Of a DNA stretch of 23,969 nt, positions 7,737 to 14,822 are shown in pieces (position 1 is the stretch's first letter; every line of letters starts with the position of its first letter). A program made the translations under genes and the position numbers. Location of the stretch: the NCBI GenBank assembly GCA_028875335.1, contig JAPPEF010000096.1:1-23969 (forward strand), in the 5' to 3' direction. The notes under the pieces were generated by a model. That model had not been told where the DNA came from. It did no database searches and saw nothing but the letters and a program-made list of their open reading frames with translations. This DNA comes from Gemmatimonadota bacterium. GTDB lineage: Bacteria; Latescibacterota; UBA2968; UBA8231.

Positions 7737-10096
7737 GATCCCACCCCTAGCCGCAGGCGTTCGAGCCACTCGCTCCACAAAGGCCCCTGCGTGGCTATTG
7801 CGTGGAGTACGAAAACCAAGACTCCCAACACAGCCCAGACTTTCAACTGCGCCCCTGCGTCCACCGGCGTATTCTCCACTGACGGCAAGATCAGCCGCCG
7901 ACCGCCCCAAGCTAGCCCCAACAAGAGCGCTGCCGCGGCCACGCTGACCAGTAAGCCATAGCGGAAACTATCCGGCTCGTACGAAAAGACAACCTCTCGC
8001 GCTCCGGCCGGGACTACTACGGCGCGGAACACGTGATTGGCGCGAAGAATCGGGCGCTCGACCCCATCGACAAAGGCTCGCCAGCCCGGATAATAGGTAT
8101 CGCTCAAGACCAAAATTCCCCCGGTCGAGTCGGCAAGAGCCACGGCGACTTCCTCGTCTTCGTAGCGGACGATCTGCGCTGCGCCGCCCGGACCAATCAA
8201 GGCAGTCGGAGCTTCCTCCAAGACGACTTTGTCCCGCATGGGAAATCCGCGAGCCATATAACTTAGCCCGGCTCGCGGACTAGTGGCGAGGTGAAATTGG
8301 CCCACCGCGTACGCGCGGGGCAAGGCCGTGGTCAGACGCTGTACATCAAAGCCCCCATCGCGGCTGTAGCGCACTGCGTATTCCACGCCAGCCAAGGCGG
8401 CAAACGCCGGATAACCGCGGGCAAATTCCCCGTGGCGATACAGGTGCAGTGGGCTCCACCCCGGCAGTGCGTTGGCCACGCCGTATAGCCCCCCCGAATA
8501 CATCCGCAAGGTCTCGTTATAGCGCCGATAGGACTCCAAGTCGTAGGCCCATCCCCCGTGCCAGTCAAATGGCGAGTTCCGCTCGTTGACCAAGCTGACG
8601 ATCCGCGGCGGCGCAACAGCCGTGTGGTCGGCCAAAGTCTCGCGGGCCGTCGCCGGAGTCTCGGTGTACGCAGTTGGCTCTATGGTGCCGTTAAAATCCG
8701 CGCCAAAGCTGTACAGCTCGGCAAAAATGACCACAGGCGCAGCCCACGCTGCGGGCCGCCGCGCTCGTCGGCCGAGTAACCACGCGCCGATTATCAATGC
8801 CCCCCCGAGCCGCAGACCGTCGCCGCGCAAGTGGTGAATGTAGCGCGTTGGCTCTAAACCGTCCCCAAAGAGCGCAACTCCGCTAGCCCATAGCAGACCT
8901 ACACTGGCCGCGCCGAGGACTGCGGCCAACAGCCAACCATTCGCGGGCCGAGGCCGCTCGCGGCGCAACACTTGGTCGAGGCCGAGGCCGCAGAGTACGG
9001 ATGCCCCCACGGCAAACCACAACAAAAAGCGCGTCGGGATGCGGAACAGGCTAAACCCCGGAATTTCATAAAAAAAGGAAAAGATGGCCGTGTATTTGCC
9101 CAATGCGAGCACCAACCCAGCGAGGGCGAGCGCGGCAAAAAAACCGACCTGGCCGTCCCGCCGCTCGCGCAGGGCCGCCCAAGCCAACAACAGGGGCACC
9201 ACGCCGACGTAGGCGCAGAGCTGGATGAAGAAACCCATCTCCCGGCTCCCGTACGTGCCGTGCGCCGAATTGCCGAAGAAGTTGGGCCACAACAAGGTAG
9301 CCAGCCGCTCGGGCGGCAGCGACATCGCCACAAAGCTGGCCCACGACAAGCCGGCCCCGCGATTGGATAGCTGCACTAATTCGGCAGTAGATACTAGCTG
9401 GACCGCGGCTAGGGCCGCACCCAGCACGAGTGCACCGGCCAGCATCGGCCAAGCGATCCATCCCGCGCCCTGAACCCAGCTCCGATAGAGCCAATAGCCC
9501 GAGACTGCAACGGCCCCGTACAGAGCGGCTTGGGGATGGCCAGCCAGCAGTTGCAAGCCAATCACCAACGCGAAGAGCAGAACATAAAAAAAATGTCCCC
9601 GGTTCAGGATGCGATCGACGAGCCAAAACAGCAGCGGCAACCAAGCGCACACAGCGATAAAGTTGGGCGACATAGCCCGCACGACCATGTACCCGCTCAG
9701 GGCGTAGCAAAGCCCCGCGCACAGCGCAGCCGGTCGCACTGCACCAAAGGCGCGCACCAGCGCGTACATGCTCGCACCCGCCAACCACAGGTGCAAGACA
9801 ATGTTCCAGTTGAGCGCGGCCCAAGTAGGCAGGAGCAACGCCAAAATCACATTGGGCGGATACAGCGGCCCGGCTTGGCCTTCGGCAAACAGCGGGAAAC
9901 CGCAGTTGATGGCCGCATTCCACAGCGGCAATTGACCTTCGCGGAGGGCGCGGGCGAAAAAGTCGCGGAATGGATGGTTTTGCACCATCACGTCCTGCAC
10001 GAAAAACGCCCCCTCTAGCACAGTGGCCGGCCAGAAGAAAATGGCGACCGCCGCCCCGAGCAGTCCCACAGCACCTAGATCCTTGCGCCACTCCAC
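7733..10096 (-). CDS. YfhO-family multi-pass membrane protein
   Basis: A 787-residue polytopic membrane protein. The first hydrophobic helix is followed by FVQDVMVQNHPFRDFF and then GQLPLWNAAINCGFPLFAEG, the periplasmic signature of YfhO and related GT-C-fold proteins, with roughly a dozen further membrane segments. The C-terminal extracytoplasmic module contains Y-Y-P-G-W-R-A-F-V-D-G, typical of YfhO, and a final helix. YfhO homologues have been linked to glycosylation of lipoteichoic acid or other envelope polymers; the substrate here is not known. The start is GTG at 10096 with GGAGG about 9 bases upstream, only 3 bases after the SGNH gene stop. It overlaps the DUF2723 gene by GTGA, so SGNH, YfhO and DUF2723 form one translation-coupled block. 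Confidence 0.85.
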   Translation of the reverse strand: MEWRKDLGAVGLLGAAVAIFFWPATVLEGAFFVQDVMVQNHPFRDFFARALREGQLPLWNAAINCGFPLFAEGQAGPLYPPNVILALLLPTWAALNWNIVLHLWLAGASMYALVRAFGAVRPAALCAGLCYALSGYMVVRAMSPNFIAVCAWLPLLFWLVDRILNRGHFFYVLLFALVIGLQLLAGHPQAALYGAVAVSGYWLYRSWVQGAGWIAWPMLAGALVLGAALAAVQLVSTAELVQLSNRGAGLSWASFVAMSLPPERLATLLWPNFFGNSAHGTYGSREMGFFIQLCAYVGVVPLLLAWAALRERRDGQVGFFAALALAGLVLALGKYTAIFSFFYEIPGFSLFRIPTRFLLWFAVGASVLCGLGLDQVLRRERPRPANGWLLAAVLGAASVGLLWASGVALFGDGLEPTRYIHHLRGDGLRLGGALIIGAWLLGRRARRPAAWAAPVVIFAELYSFGADFNGTIEPTAYTETPATARETLADHTAVAPPRIVSLVNERNSPFDWHGGWAYDLESYRRYNETLRMYSGGLYGVANALPGWSPLHLYRHGEFARGYPAFAALAGVEYAVRYSRDGGFDVQRLTTALPRAYAVGQFHLATSPRAGLSYMARGFPMRDKVVLEEAPTALIGPGGAAQIVRYEDEEVAVALADSTGGILVLSDTYYPGWRAFVDGVERPILRANHVFRAVVVPAGAREVVFSYEPDSFRYGLLVSVAAAALLLGLAWGGRRLILPSVENTPVDAGAQLKVWAVLGVLVFVLHAIATQGPLWSEWLERLRLGVGS

Positions 10097-10099
10097 GGC

Positions 10100-11221
10100 C
10101 TAGGGCCTCCGCAGATGCGCGCAGAGTCGCTCGGCCGCCAAGGCATGGCCAGCCTCGTTCCAGTGGCTATCGCGCCAATACAGGGTTTGGGTTTGGGCCT
10201 TTTCCCTGAACTCGTCGAGCAAGTCGATCAACGCGAATCCGTACTCCTCGGCAAAACCGGCTAGCTTGGCATTGGGCTTGCTCAAGTCAAACTCGCCGAT
10301 CAGGCCGTACAGCTCGCGCTTGGTGCGCCAATTGTCCTCTTCTACCTGAACAATCGACGGCACGTACACAACGGTTAGGCGCGCGCCGTGCCGCTCGACG
10401 CTGTGCTTAAAGGCCGCGAGGATGCGGCCCGTCAGCTCCCAAGCAGGAGCATAGCGCGCCTCCTCGCCGTACAGGCCCGCGTAAAAATCTTGCTGCTGCC
10501 CGCGCGGCACCTCCGGCTGCCACGCCTTTTGCACCAGCCGGTACAAGTGCCAGGTCTGCGAAAAGTAGCGCTCCAACCGCACCGCGAGGGGCAACGAGTC
10601 TGTGGGCTGTCGCCAAAATCCCGATTCCTTCACCGGGACGCCCGCGAGCGCGAGCTGCCCATTATTCCGCACCCGGAAGTAAGGCTTGAAGCCCCGCTCG
10701 GCCCCAATGCCCCGGCGCGAAGCATTGTTCCACAGGTCGTTTCCGTAAAAAAAGAGCACCACCTCATCGGCCCCAAAGCTCACACCTTGTTGCTCGAAAA
10801 ACAGCAGCGCTTGGTCTGTCCCATAGCCAGCCACCCCGAAGTTAGCCACCTCCACCTCGGCCTCTTCCCGTTGGAGGCAGGCTTCGAGCTGGCGGCTGAC
10901 CGCGGATTCTATGGAAACGCCCCACCCTTCGACAAATGAGTCGCCGAACAGAGCCACGCGGCGGACGCCCGCGGCCTTTGCATCCGCGAACTCGCGGTCG
11001 CGCAACCCAATGCTGTTGATCCGCATTTCCACGTCGAATTCCGGGGTGACCAAGCGGCCGGTGCGGTCCGGGATGTGGCTCCAACCCAGTTCGCGGTCGT
11101 AGCGCCAGACAGGGGGCCGGCGGAAGAGCTGGGGATGCAAGAAGCTCAACGCCAACTCGCACAGCGCGATCCCGATGGCCAAGCTGGCCAGTGCGAGGGC
11201 TATTTTAGGCGCGTAGCGCAT
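10100..11221 (-). CDS. SGNH/GDSL-family hydrolase, membrane-anchored
   Basis: A 373-residue protein with an N-terminal hydrophobic helix (residues 6-28) acting as anchor or uncleaved signal, followed by an SGNH hydrolase domain. Catalytic elements are G-D-S95-F, the glycine block N-F-G-V-A-G-Y-G (127-134), G-N161-D and the D351-S-H353-W pair. The D-x-H-W form is the one seen in AlgX/AlgJ- and PatB-like O-acetyl transfer enzymes as well as in esterases. The active domain should face the periplasm. The likely role is to remove or move an ester group on an envelope glycan made with the YfhO and DUF2723 products downstream. It is the first gene of the minus-strand series. The start ATG at 11221 is at the border of the AT-richer upstream region; its ribosome binding site is weak. 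Confidence 0.82.
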   Translation of the reverse strand: MRYAPKIALALASLAIGIALCELALSFLHPQLFRRPPVWRYDRELGWSHIPDRTGRLVTPEFDVEMRINSIGLRDREFADAKAAGVRRVALFGDSFVEGWGVSIESAVSRQLEACLQREEAEVEVANFGVAGYGTDQALLFFEQQGVSFGADEVVLFFYGNDLWNNASRRGIGAERGFKPYFRVRNNGQLALAGVPVKESGFWRQPTDSLPLAVRLERYFSQTWHLYRLVQKAWQPEVPRGQQQDFYAGLYGEEARYAPAWELTGRILAAFKHSVERHGARLTVVYVPSIVQVEEDNWRTKRELYGLIGEFDLSKPNAKLAGFAEEYGFALIDLLDEFREKAQTQTLYWRDSHWNEAGHALAAERLCAHLRRP

Positions 11222-11262
11222 TCTCTGTTTCGTCCGTTCAATTTCACTGTGACCTCTGAAAA

Positions 11263-11288
11263 TCCATACAACAGCGATTTTCTGTCAA
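11263..11288 (-). promoter_or_regulatory. Possible promoter for the minus-strand glycan/recombination operon
   Basis: On the minus strand a perfect -35 hexamer TTGACA (283-288 of the 11 kb block, i.e. 11283-11288) lies about 60 bases upstream of the SGNH start. The best -10-like hexamer TATGGA (11263-11268) is only 14 bases away, shorter than ideal, so the call is tentative. No better pair was seen in 11222-11318. Confidence 0.28.
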
Positions 11289-11318
11289 CCGCGACGCGCT
11301 TGGCCGGGATACCATGAC

Positions 11319-11347
11319 TTGATACATACGTCATTTTGACGTATGAT
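11319..11347 (+). promoter_or_regulatory. Sigma-70 promoter of the higBA-like operon
   Basis: The -35 hexamer TTGATA (11319-11324) and the -10 hexamer TATGAT (11342-11347) are separated by exactly 17 bases. The first base after a normal 6-base discriminator is the A of the toxin ATG at 11354. This predicts transcription starting at, or within a base or two of, the start codon, i.e. a leaderless toxin mRNA. Confidence 0.7.
11325..11345. promoter_or_regulatory. Operator dyad over the toxin-antitoxin promoter
   Basis: A perfect 9-base inverted repeat, CATACGTCA and TGACGTATG, separated by TTT. It fills the spacer between -35 and -10 and covers most of the -10 box. This is where an antitoxin with a helix-turn-helix would be expected to bind to repress its own operon. 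The binding itself is inferred. Confidence 0.7.
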
Positions 11348-11353
11348 TTAACG

Positions 11354-11629
11354 ATGGAAAGAGTCCTATTTGACAAGGTGAGAAAAAATCTGAATCGGCT
11401 GCCCATCCATATTGTAAGAAACCTCCAACGATGGGCACTTCAGGTAGAATCTCTAGGTATTCAGGAAGTTAGAAAAATCCCGGGCTATCACGATGAACCA
11501 CTCCGAGGTGACCGAAGCGGGCAAAGATCCATCAGGCTATCCAAATCCTATCGCGCTTTCTATATCGAAATAGAAGGCGATGAAGTTAATTCTATTCAAG
11601 TTGAGGAGATCAATAAACATGATTACTAA
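11354..11629 (+). CDS. higB: RelE/HigB-family toxin
   Basis: A small basic protein of 91 residues. The run K-I-P-G-Y-H-D-E-P-L-R-G-D-R-S-G-Q-R, then S-I-R-L-S-K-S-Y-R-A-F-Y and a final VEEINKHDY, are characteristic of HigB/RelE-type ribosome-dependent mRNA interferases, where basic residues and the terminal H/Y region contribute to mRNA cleavage. The ATG at 11354 is preferred over the upstream in-frame TTG (11336), which lies inside the operator and upstream of the predicted transcript start. The antitoxin gene follows with an 11-base overlap, toxin first, which is the typical higBA order. The gene is clearly richer in A and T than its neighbours, suggesting recent horizontal acquisition. The symbol is by family resemblance, not demonstrated orthology. 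Confidence 0.85.
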   Translation: MERVLFDKVRKNLNRLPIHIVRNLQRWALQVESLGIQEVRKIPGYHDEPLRGDRSGQRSIRLSKSYRAFYIEIEGDEVNSIQVEEINKHDY

Positions 11630-11921
11630 AGGACAATATGGGATTGCTAATTTGGAGAGAGACTTTGGATGTCTGACATTTGGAAATGCTCTGGCAAGCT
11701 ATCGAATAGGAGAAGAAAAAAGCCAGAGAGAGTTTGCTATTTTTTTGGGTATTTCACCTCAAAGCCTTTGTGATATTGAAAAAGAAAGAAGAATTCCAAG
11801 TCCCAGTAGGGCAGCTAAAATTGCCAGAAAACTTGGCGAACCAGAAAGTTTTTGGGTTCAGCTTGCATTACAAGATATGCTGCGAAAAGAAAATTTGAAC
11901 CTTGTTGTTTCCATCGGTTGA
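11619..11921 (+). CDS. higA: HigA-like XRE-family antitoxin
   Basis: A 100-residue protein with a Cro/C1-type helix-turn-helix: SQREFAIFLGISPQSLCDIE followed by KERRIPSPSRAAKIARKLG, where S-Q-R-E-F-A and I-S-P-Q-S-L-C-D-I-E are the two helices. The remaining C-terminal part (ESFWVQLALQDMLRKENLNL) is where HigA proteins contact the toxin or each other. The ATG at 11619 was chosen over 11580 because a GAGGAG site lies about 10 bases upstream. The start lies inside the toxin gene, so the two are translationally coupled. Expected roles are neutralising the toxin and repressing the operon through the dyad at 11325-11345. Base composition is AT-rich like the toxin gene. Confidence 0.85.
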   Translation: MITKGQYGIANLERDFGCLTFGNALASYRIGEEKSQREFAIFLGISPQSLCDIEKERRIPSPSRAAKIARKLGEPESFWVQLALQDMLRKENLNLVVSIG

Positions 11922-11965
11922 CGAAAAATGCCGTACTGTGTAGCGAAGTACTCCGCCCCCAACTC

Positions 11966-13081
11966 ATGCGCCACATTCTAGTCACAGGCGGTGCCGGCTT
12001 TATCGGCTCGCACACCGTAGATCGCCTCGTCGCCGCAGGCTATCGCGTCCGCATCCTCGACTCCCTCCAAGAGCGGGTCCACCCCGAAGGCTGGCCCGAC
12101 TATCTGCCCACAGGTGTGGAAAAGATACGCGGCGACGTGCGTCAACGCGCCGACTGGCTGGCCGCACTCGACGGCATCGACGGCGTCATTCACCTAGCGG
12201 CCTACCAAGATTACATGCCCGACTTCTCCACCTTCCACCACGTCAACACGGTCGGTGCCACCCTGCTCTACGAACTAATCGTCGCCGAGAAGCTGCCCGT
12301 GCGAAAAGTCGTCCTGGCCTCGTCGCAAGCCGTCTATGGCGAGGGCAAGTACCGCTGCGCCGAGCACGGCGTCGTCTATCCCAACGCCCGTCCCGACGCG
12401 CAGCTAGCCAGAGCCGAGTGGGAAGTCCGTTGTCCCCACTGTGCCGCTGAACTCGAACACCTGCCGATTACCGAAGACACCGTCAACCCCCACACCCCCT
12501 ATGGCATCTCCAAATACGCGGCAGAGCTGACCTCCTTCAGCCTCGGCCGCAAATACGACATCCCCACGGTCAACATGCGCTACTCCATCGTCCAGGGGCC
12601 GCGCAACTCCTTTTTCAATGCCTACTCGGGCATCGGCCGCATTTTTGCTCTTCGCGTCCTGCACGACCAACCCCCCGTCTGCTACGAGGACGGCCAATCG
12701 CTGCGCGACTACGTCCATGTCGGCGATGTGGCCCGCGCCAATGTCCTCTGTCTCGCAGACGAGCGCGCCAATTTCCGCTCCTTCAATGTCGCCGGACAGC
12801 GCGGCACCACCGTCCTCGAATACGCCCAGCTAGTAACGCGCATCGCCGGGCGAGCCATCGAACCGCTCGTAAGCGGCGAATATCGCTTTGGCGACACCCG
12901 CCACACCGTCTCTTCCGGCGCGGCCCTGCAAGCCCTCGGCTGGCAGCCCGAGTTCCCGCTTGAACAGACCATTGGCGAATACATCGAGTGGATTAAAGGG
13001 CAACCCAACCTCGCGGACTTCTACGCCGCAGCCCAAGCGAATATGCGCGCCGCCAACATCCTTCGCAGGGCTAGCGCGTGA
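11966..13081 (+). CDS. NAD-dependent nucleotide-sugar epimerase with zinc-knuckle insert (extended SDR)
   Basis: A 371-residue extended short-chain dehydrogenase. NAD binding is shown by G-G-A-G-F-I-G (8-14). The catalytic set is S120 (ASSQAVYG) with Y179-G-I-S-K183. Between the serine and the Y-x3-K motif an insert carries C131-x2-H134 and C156-x2-C159, spaced like a structural zinc site. Such Cys-rich inserts occur in dTDP-L-rhamnose 4-epimerase-like members (WbiB type), which is the best guess, but the exact substrate is not proven. The longer frame to 11852 runs back into the antitoxin gene and is rejected; the ATG at 11966 begins the Rossmann strand (MRHILVTGG). No strong ribosome binding site is visible. 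It overlaps the next gene by GTGA. Confidence 0.85.
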   Translation: MRHILVTGGAGFIGSHTVDRLVAAGYRVRILDSLQERVHPEGWPDYLPTGVEKIRGDVRQRADWLAALDGIDGVIHLAAYQDYMPDFSTFHHVNTVGATLLYELIVAEKLPVRKVVLASSQAVYGEGKYRCAEHGVVYPNARPDAQLARAEWEVRCPHCAAELEHLPITEDTVNPHTPYGISKYAAELTSFSLGRKYDIPTVNMRYSIVQGPRNSFFNAYSGIGRIFALRVLHDQPPVCYEDGQSLRDYVHVGDVARANVLCLADERANFRSFNVAGQRGTTVLEYAQLVTRIAGRAIEPLVSGEYRFGDTRHTVSSGAALQALGWQPEFPLEQTIGEYIEWIKGQPNLADFYAAAQANMRAANILRRASA

Positions 13082-13797
13082 AGGCGATGATCCTAGCCGC
13101 CGGACGCGGCACTCGCCTGCTCCCGCTCACCGACGCGACCCCCAAGGCGATGGTCCCCTTTGCCGACAAACCCCTGCTTGAATACGTCGTGCGCCTGTTG
13201 GCGCAGCACGGATTCGACGACCTCGTCATCAACCTCCACCACTTGCCCCAAGTCATCACCAACTATTTTGGTGATGGTCGGGCCTGGGGCGTGTCGATCA
13301 CCTATTCGCTGGAGGACGACCTACTCGGCACCGCTGGCGCTGTGCGGCAAGTTGCCGACTTTTTCGACGGCCCTTTTTTAGTGTACTACGGAGACAACCT
13401 GACCAACTTCGACTTAGGCGACTTGTGGCAAACTCACCAGCGCGAGGGCGAAATCGCCAGTATCGGACTCTTGTGGATGGACGATCCGACCACGCGGGGC
13501 ATAGTCGGTCTCGACGCACACCACCGCATCGAGCGCTTCGTCGAAAAACCGCGGTCCGACCAAGTATTCGACAACTACTGGGTCAACGCCGGAATCTACG
13601 CCCTACAACCCGAAATCCTCGACCACATCCCACTCGATACTCCCTGCGACTTCAGCGAGGTCTTCGCCGACTTGCTCGCTGCGGGCCGTCCCCTGCGCGG
13701 TCATCCCCTGCTCGGTCAGCTCCTTTCAACCGATACACCGGAGCGCTACCGCCACGCCTGTCAGTGCGTGGACTCGGGCGCTTTTGCCCTTCCCTGA
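13078..13797 (+). CDS. Sugar-1-phosphate nucleotidyltransferase (HddC/RfbA-like)
   Basis: A 239-residue NTP-transferase-fold enzyme that activates a sugar-1-phosphate to an NDP-sugar. The signature L-A-A-G-R-G-T-R-L (6-14) and T-P-K-A-M (21-25) bind the nucleotide, L-G-T-A-G-A-V (83-89) is the base-recognition loop, and D106 in Y-Y-G-D-N is the expected metal-binding aspartate. The protein is short, without the C-terminal hexapeptide repeats of bifunctional relatives. The start is GTG at 13078, overlapping the epimerase stop as GTGA. The gene order epimerase, nucleotidyltransferase, HddA-like kinase suggests an activated heptose or a similar deoxy sugar for surface glycan. The specific sugar and nucleotide cannot be told from sequence alone. 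Confidence 0.85.
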   Translation: MKAMILAAGRGTRLLPLTDATPKAMVPFADKPLLEYVVRLLAQHGFDDLVINLHHLPQVITNYFGDGRAWGVSITYSLEDDLLGTAGAVRQVADFFDGPFLVYYGDNLTNFDLGDLWQTHQREGEIASIGLLWMDDPTTRGIVGLDAHHRIERFVEKPRSDQVFDNYWVNAGIYALQPEILDHIPLDTPCDFSEVFADLLAAGRPLRGHPLLGQLLSTDTPERYRHACQCVDSGAFALP

Positions 13798-13809
13798 AAT
13801 GAGGCTAGT

Positions 13810-14805
13810 TTGATCATCACCAGAGCTCCCCTGCGCATTCCGCTCGGCGGCGGCGGCACCGACCTAGCTTCCTATTACACCCACTACGGAGGCTTTGTAC
13901 TCAGCGCCGGCATCGACAAATACGTCTATATCCAACTCAACGACCTCAAAGTGGAAGACTTCATCCGCGTCAAGTACTCGCAAACCGAAAAGGTCGATGC
14001 ACCCGACCAGATCCAACATCCCCTGCTGCGCGAAGCCCTGATCTACGCCGGGATCGAGGGCGGGATCGAAATCAGCGCAATGTCCGACGTGCCGGGACGC
14101 ACGGGTTTGGGATCGTCAGGCGCGTTCACCGCAGCGCTTCTAGCCGCGCTCCACGCCTATAAACGCGAACAGCTCTCTCCTCAAGAGTTGGCGGAGGAAG
14201 CCCACTATATCGAAGTGGTACGAGCCGCTCAGCCAGCGGGCAAACACGACCACTACTTGGGCACCTTCGGCGGCCTAACTTGCCTCGACATCGACACCAG
14301 CGGACACGTCGCAGTCACTCCACTGGCGATCTCCTCACCTACCGCCGAGGCCCTAGCCGCCAACATGCTGGTCTTTTTTACCGGCATCCGGCGCGAGAGT
14401 TCGGACATCCTCTCCCAACAAAATCAAGACACGCAACAAGGCGACGACCAGGTCTTAGACAGCCTGCATCAGACTAAGCGAATCGGCTACCAGATCAAGG
14501 AGGCACTCGAACGAGACGCGCTCGAACGCTTCGGCGAATTGCTCCACGAACACTGGCTGGCCAAAAAGCAGCGGACGCAGCAGATATCCAATGCGGATAT
14601 CGACCACTGGTACGCGACCGGCCGCGCCGCCGGGGCCCTCGGCGGCAAGCTACTAGGGGCCGGCGGCGGTGGTTTCCTCATGTTCTATTGCCCGGCTGAA
14701 CACCACGCCAAGCTGCGCGCAAACATGGCCCAAGAGGGCCTGCGCGAGATGCGCTGCCAATTTGCCACCGAGGGCGTCGAGGTCCTCGTCCACACCTTCG
14801 GCTGA
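13810..14805 (+). CDS. GHMP-family sugar kinase, HddA-like
   Basis: A 331-residue kinase closely resembling D-glycero-D-manno-heptose 7-phosphate kinase (HddA) and related sugar-1-kinases. Motif 1 is R-A-P-L-R-I-P-L-G-G-G-G-T-D-L (5-19), the ATP loop is G-L-G-S-S-G-A (99-105) and motif 3 is L-L-G-A-G-G-G-G (281-288). The tract Y-x-H-Y-G-G-F-V-L-S-A-G-I-D-K-Y is also a family signature. The only suitable start is TTG at 13810, with GAGG five bases upstream; the first residues after it (IITRAPLR) are already conserved. It probably phosphorylates C1 of a sugar phosphate for the adjacent nucleotidyltransferase. The stop codon lies inside a palindromic repeat (14794-14821). Confidence 0.88.
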   Translation: MIITRAPLRIPLGGGGTDLASYYTHYGGFVLSAGIDKYVYIQLNDLKVEDFIRVKYSQTEKVDAPDQIQHPLLREALIYAGIEGGIEISAMSDVPGRTGLGSSGAFTAALLAALHAYKREQLSPQELAEEAHYIEVVRAAQPAGKHDHYLGTFGGLTCLDIDTSGHVAVTPLAISSPTAEALAANMLVFFTGIRRESSDILSQQNQDTQQGDDQVLDSLHQTKRIGYQIKEALERDALERFGELLHEHWLAKKQRTQQISNADIDHWYATGRAAGALGGKLLGAGGGGFLMFYCPAEHHAKLRANMAQEGLREMRCQFATEGVEVLVHTFG

Positions 14806-14821
14806 GCTCAGGTCGAAGCCT
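14794..14821. repeat. Short copy of the palindromic repeat at a gene junction
   Basis: A 28-base imperfect palindrome centred on GAGCTC. Its two halves (14794-14806 and 14807-14821) match 3232-3244 and 3269-3283 without a mismatch. It contains the kinase stop codon and ends one base before the TGATG that leads into the next gene. Confidence 0.75.
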
Positions 14822-14822
14822 G

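Noticed and set aside
11336..11353. TTG start for the toxin gene
   Set aside because: It lies inside the operator, upstream of the predicted transcript start, and adds residues not expected in the family.
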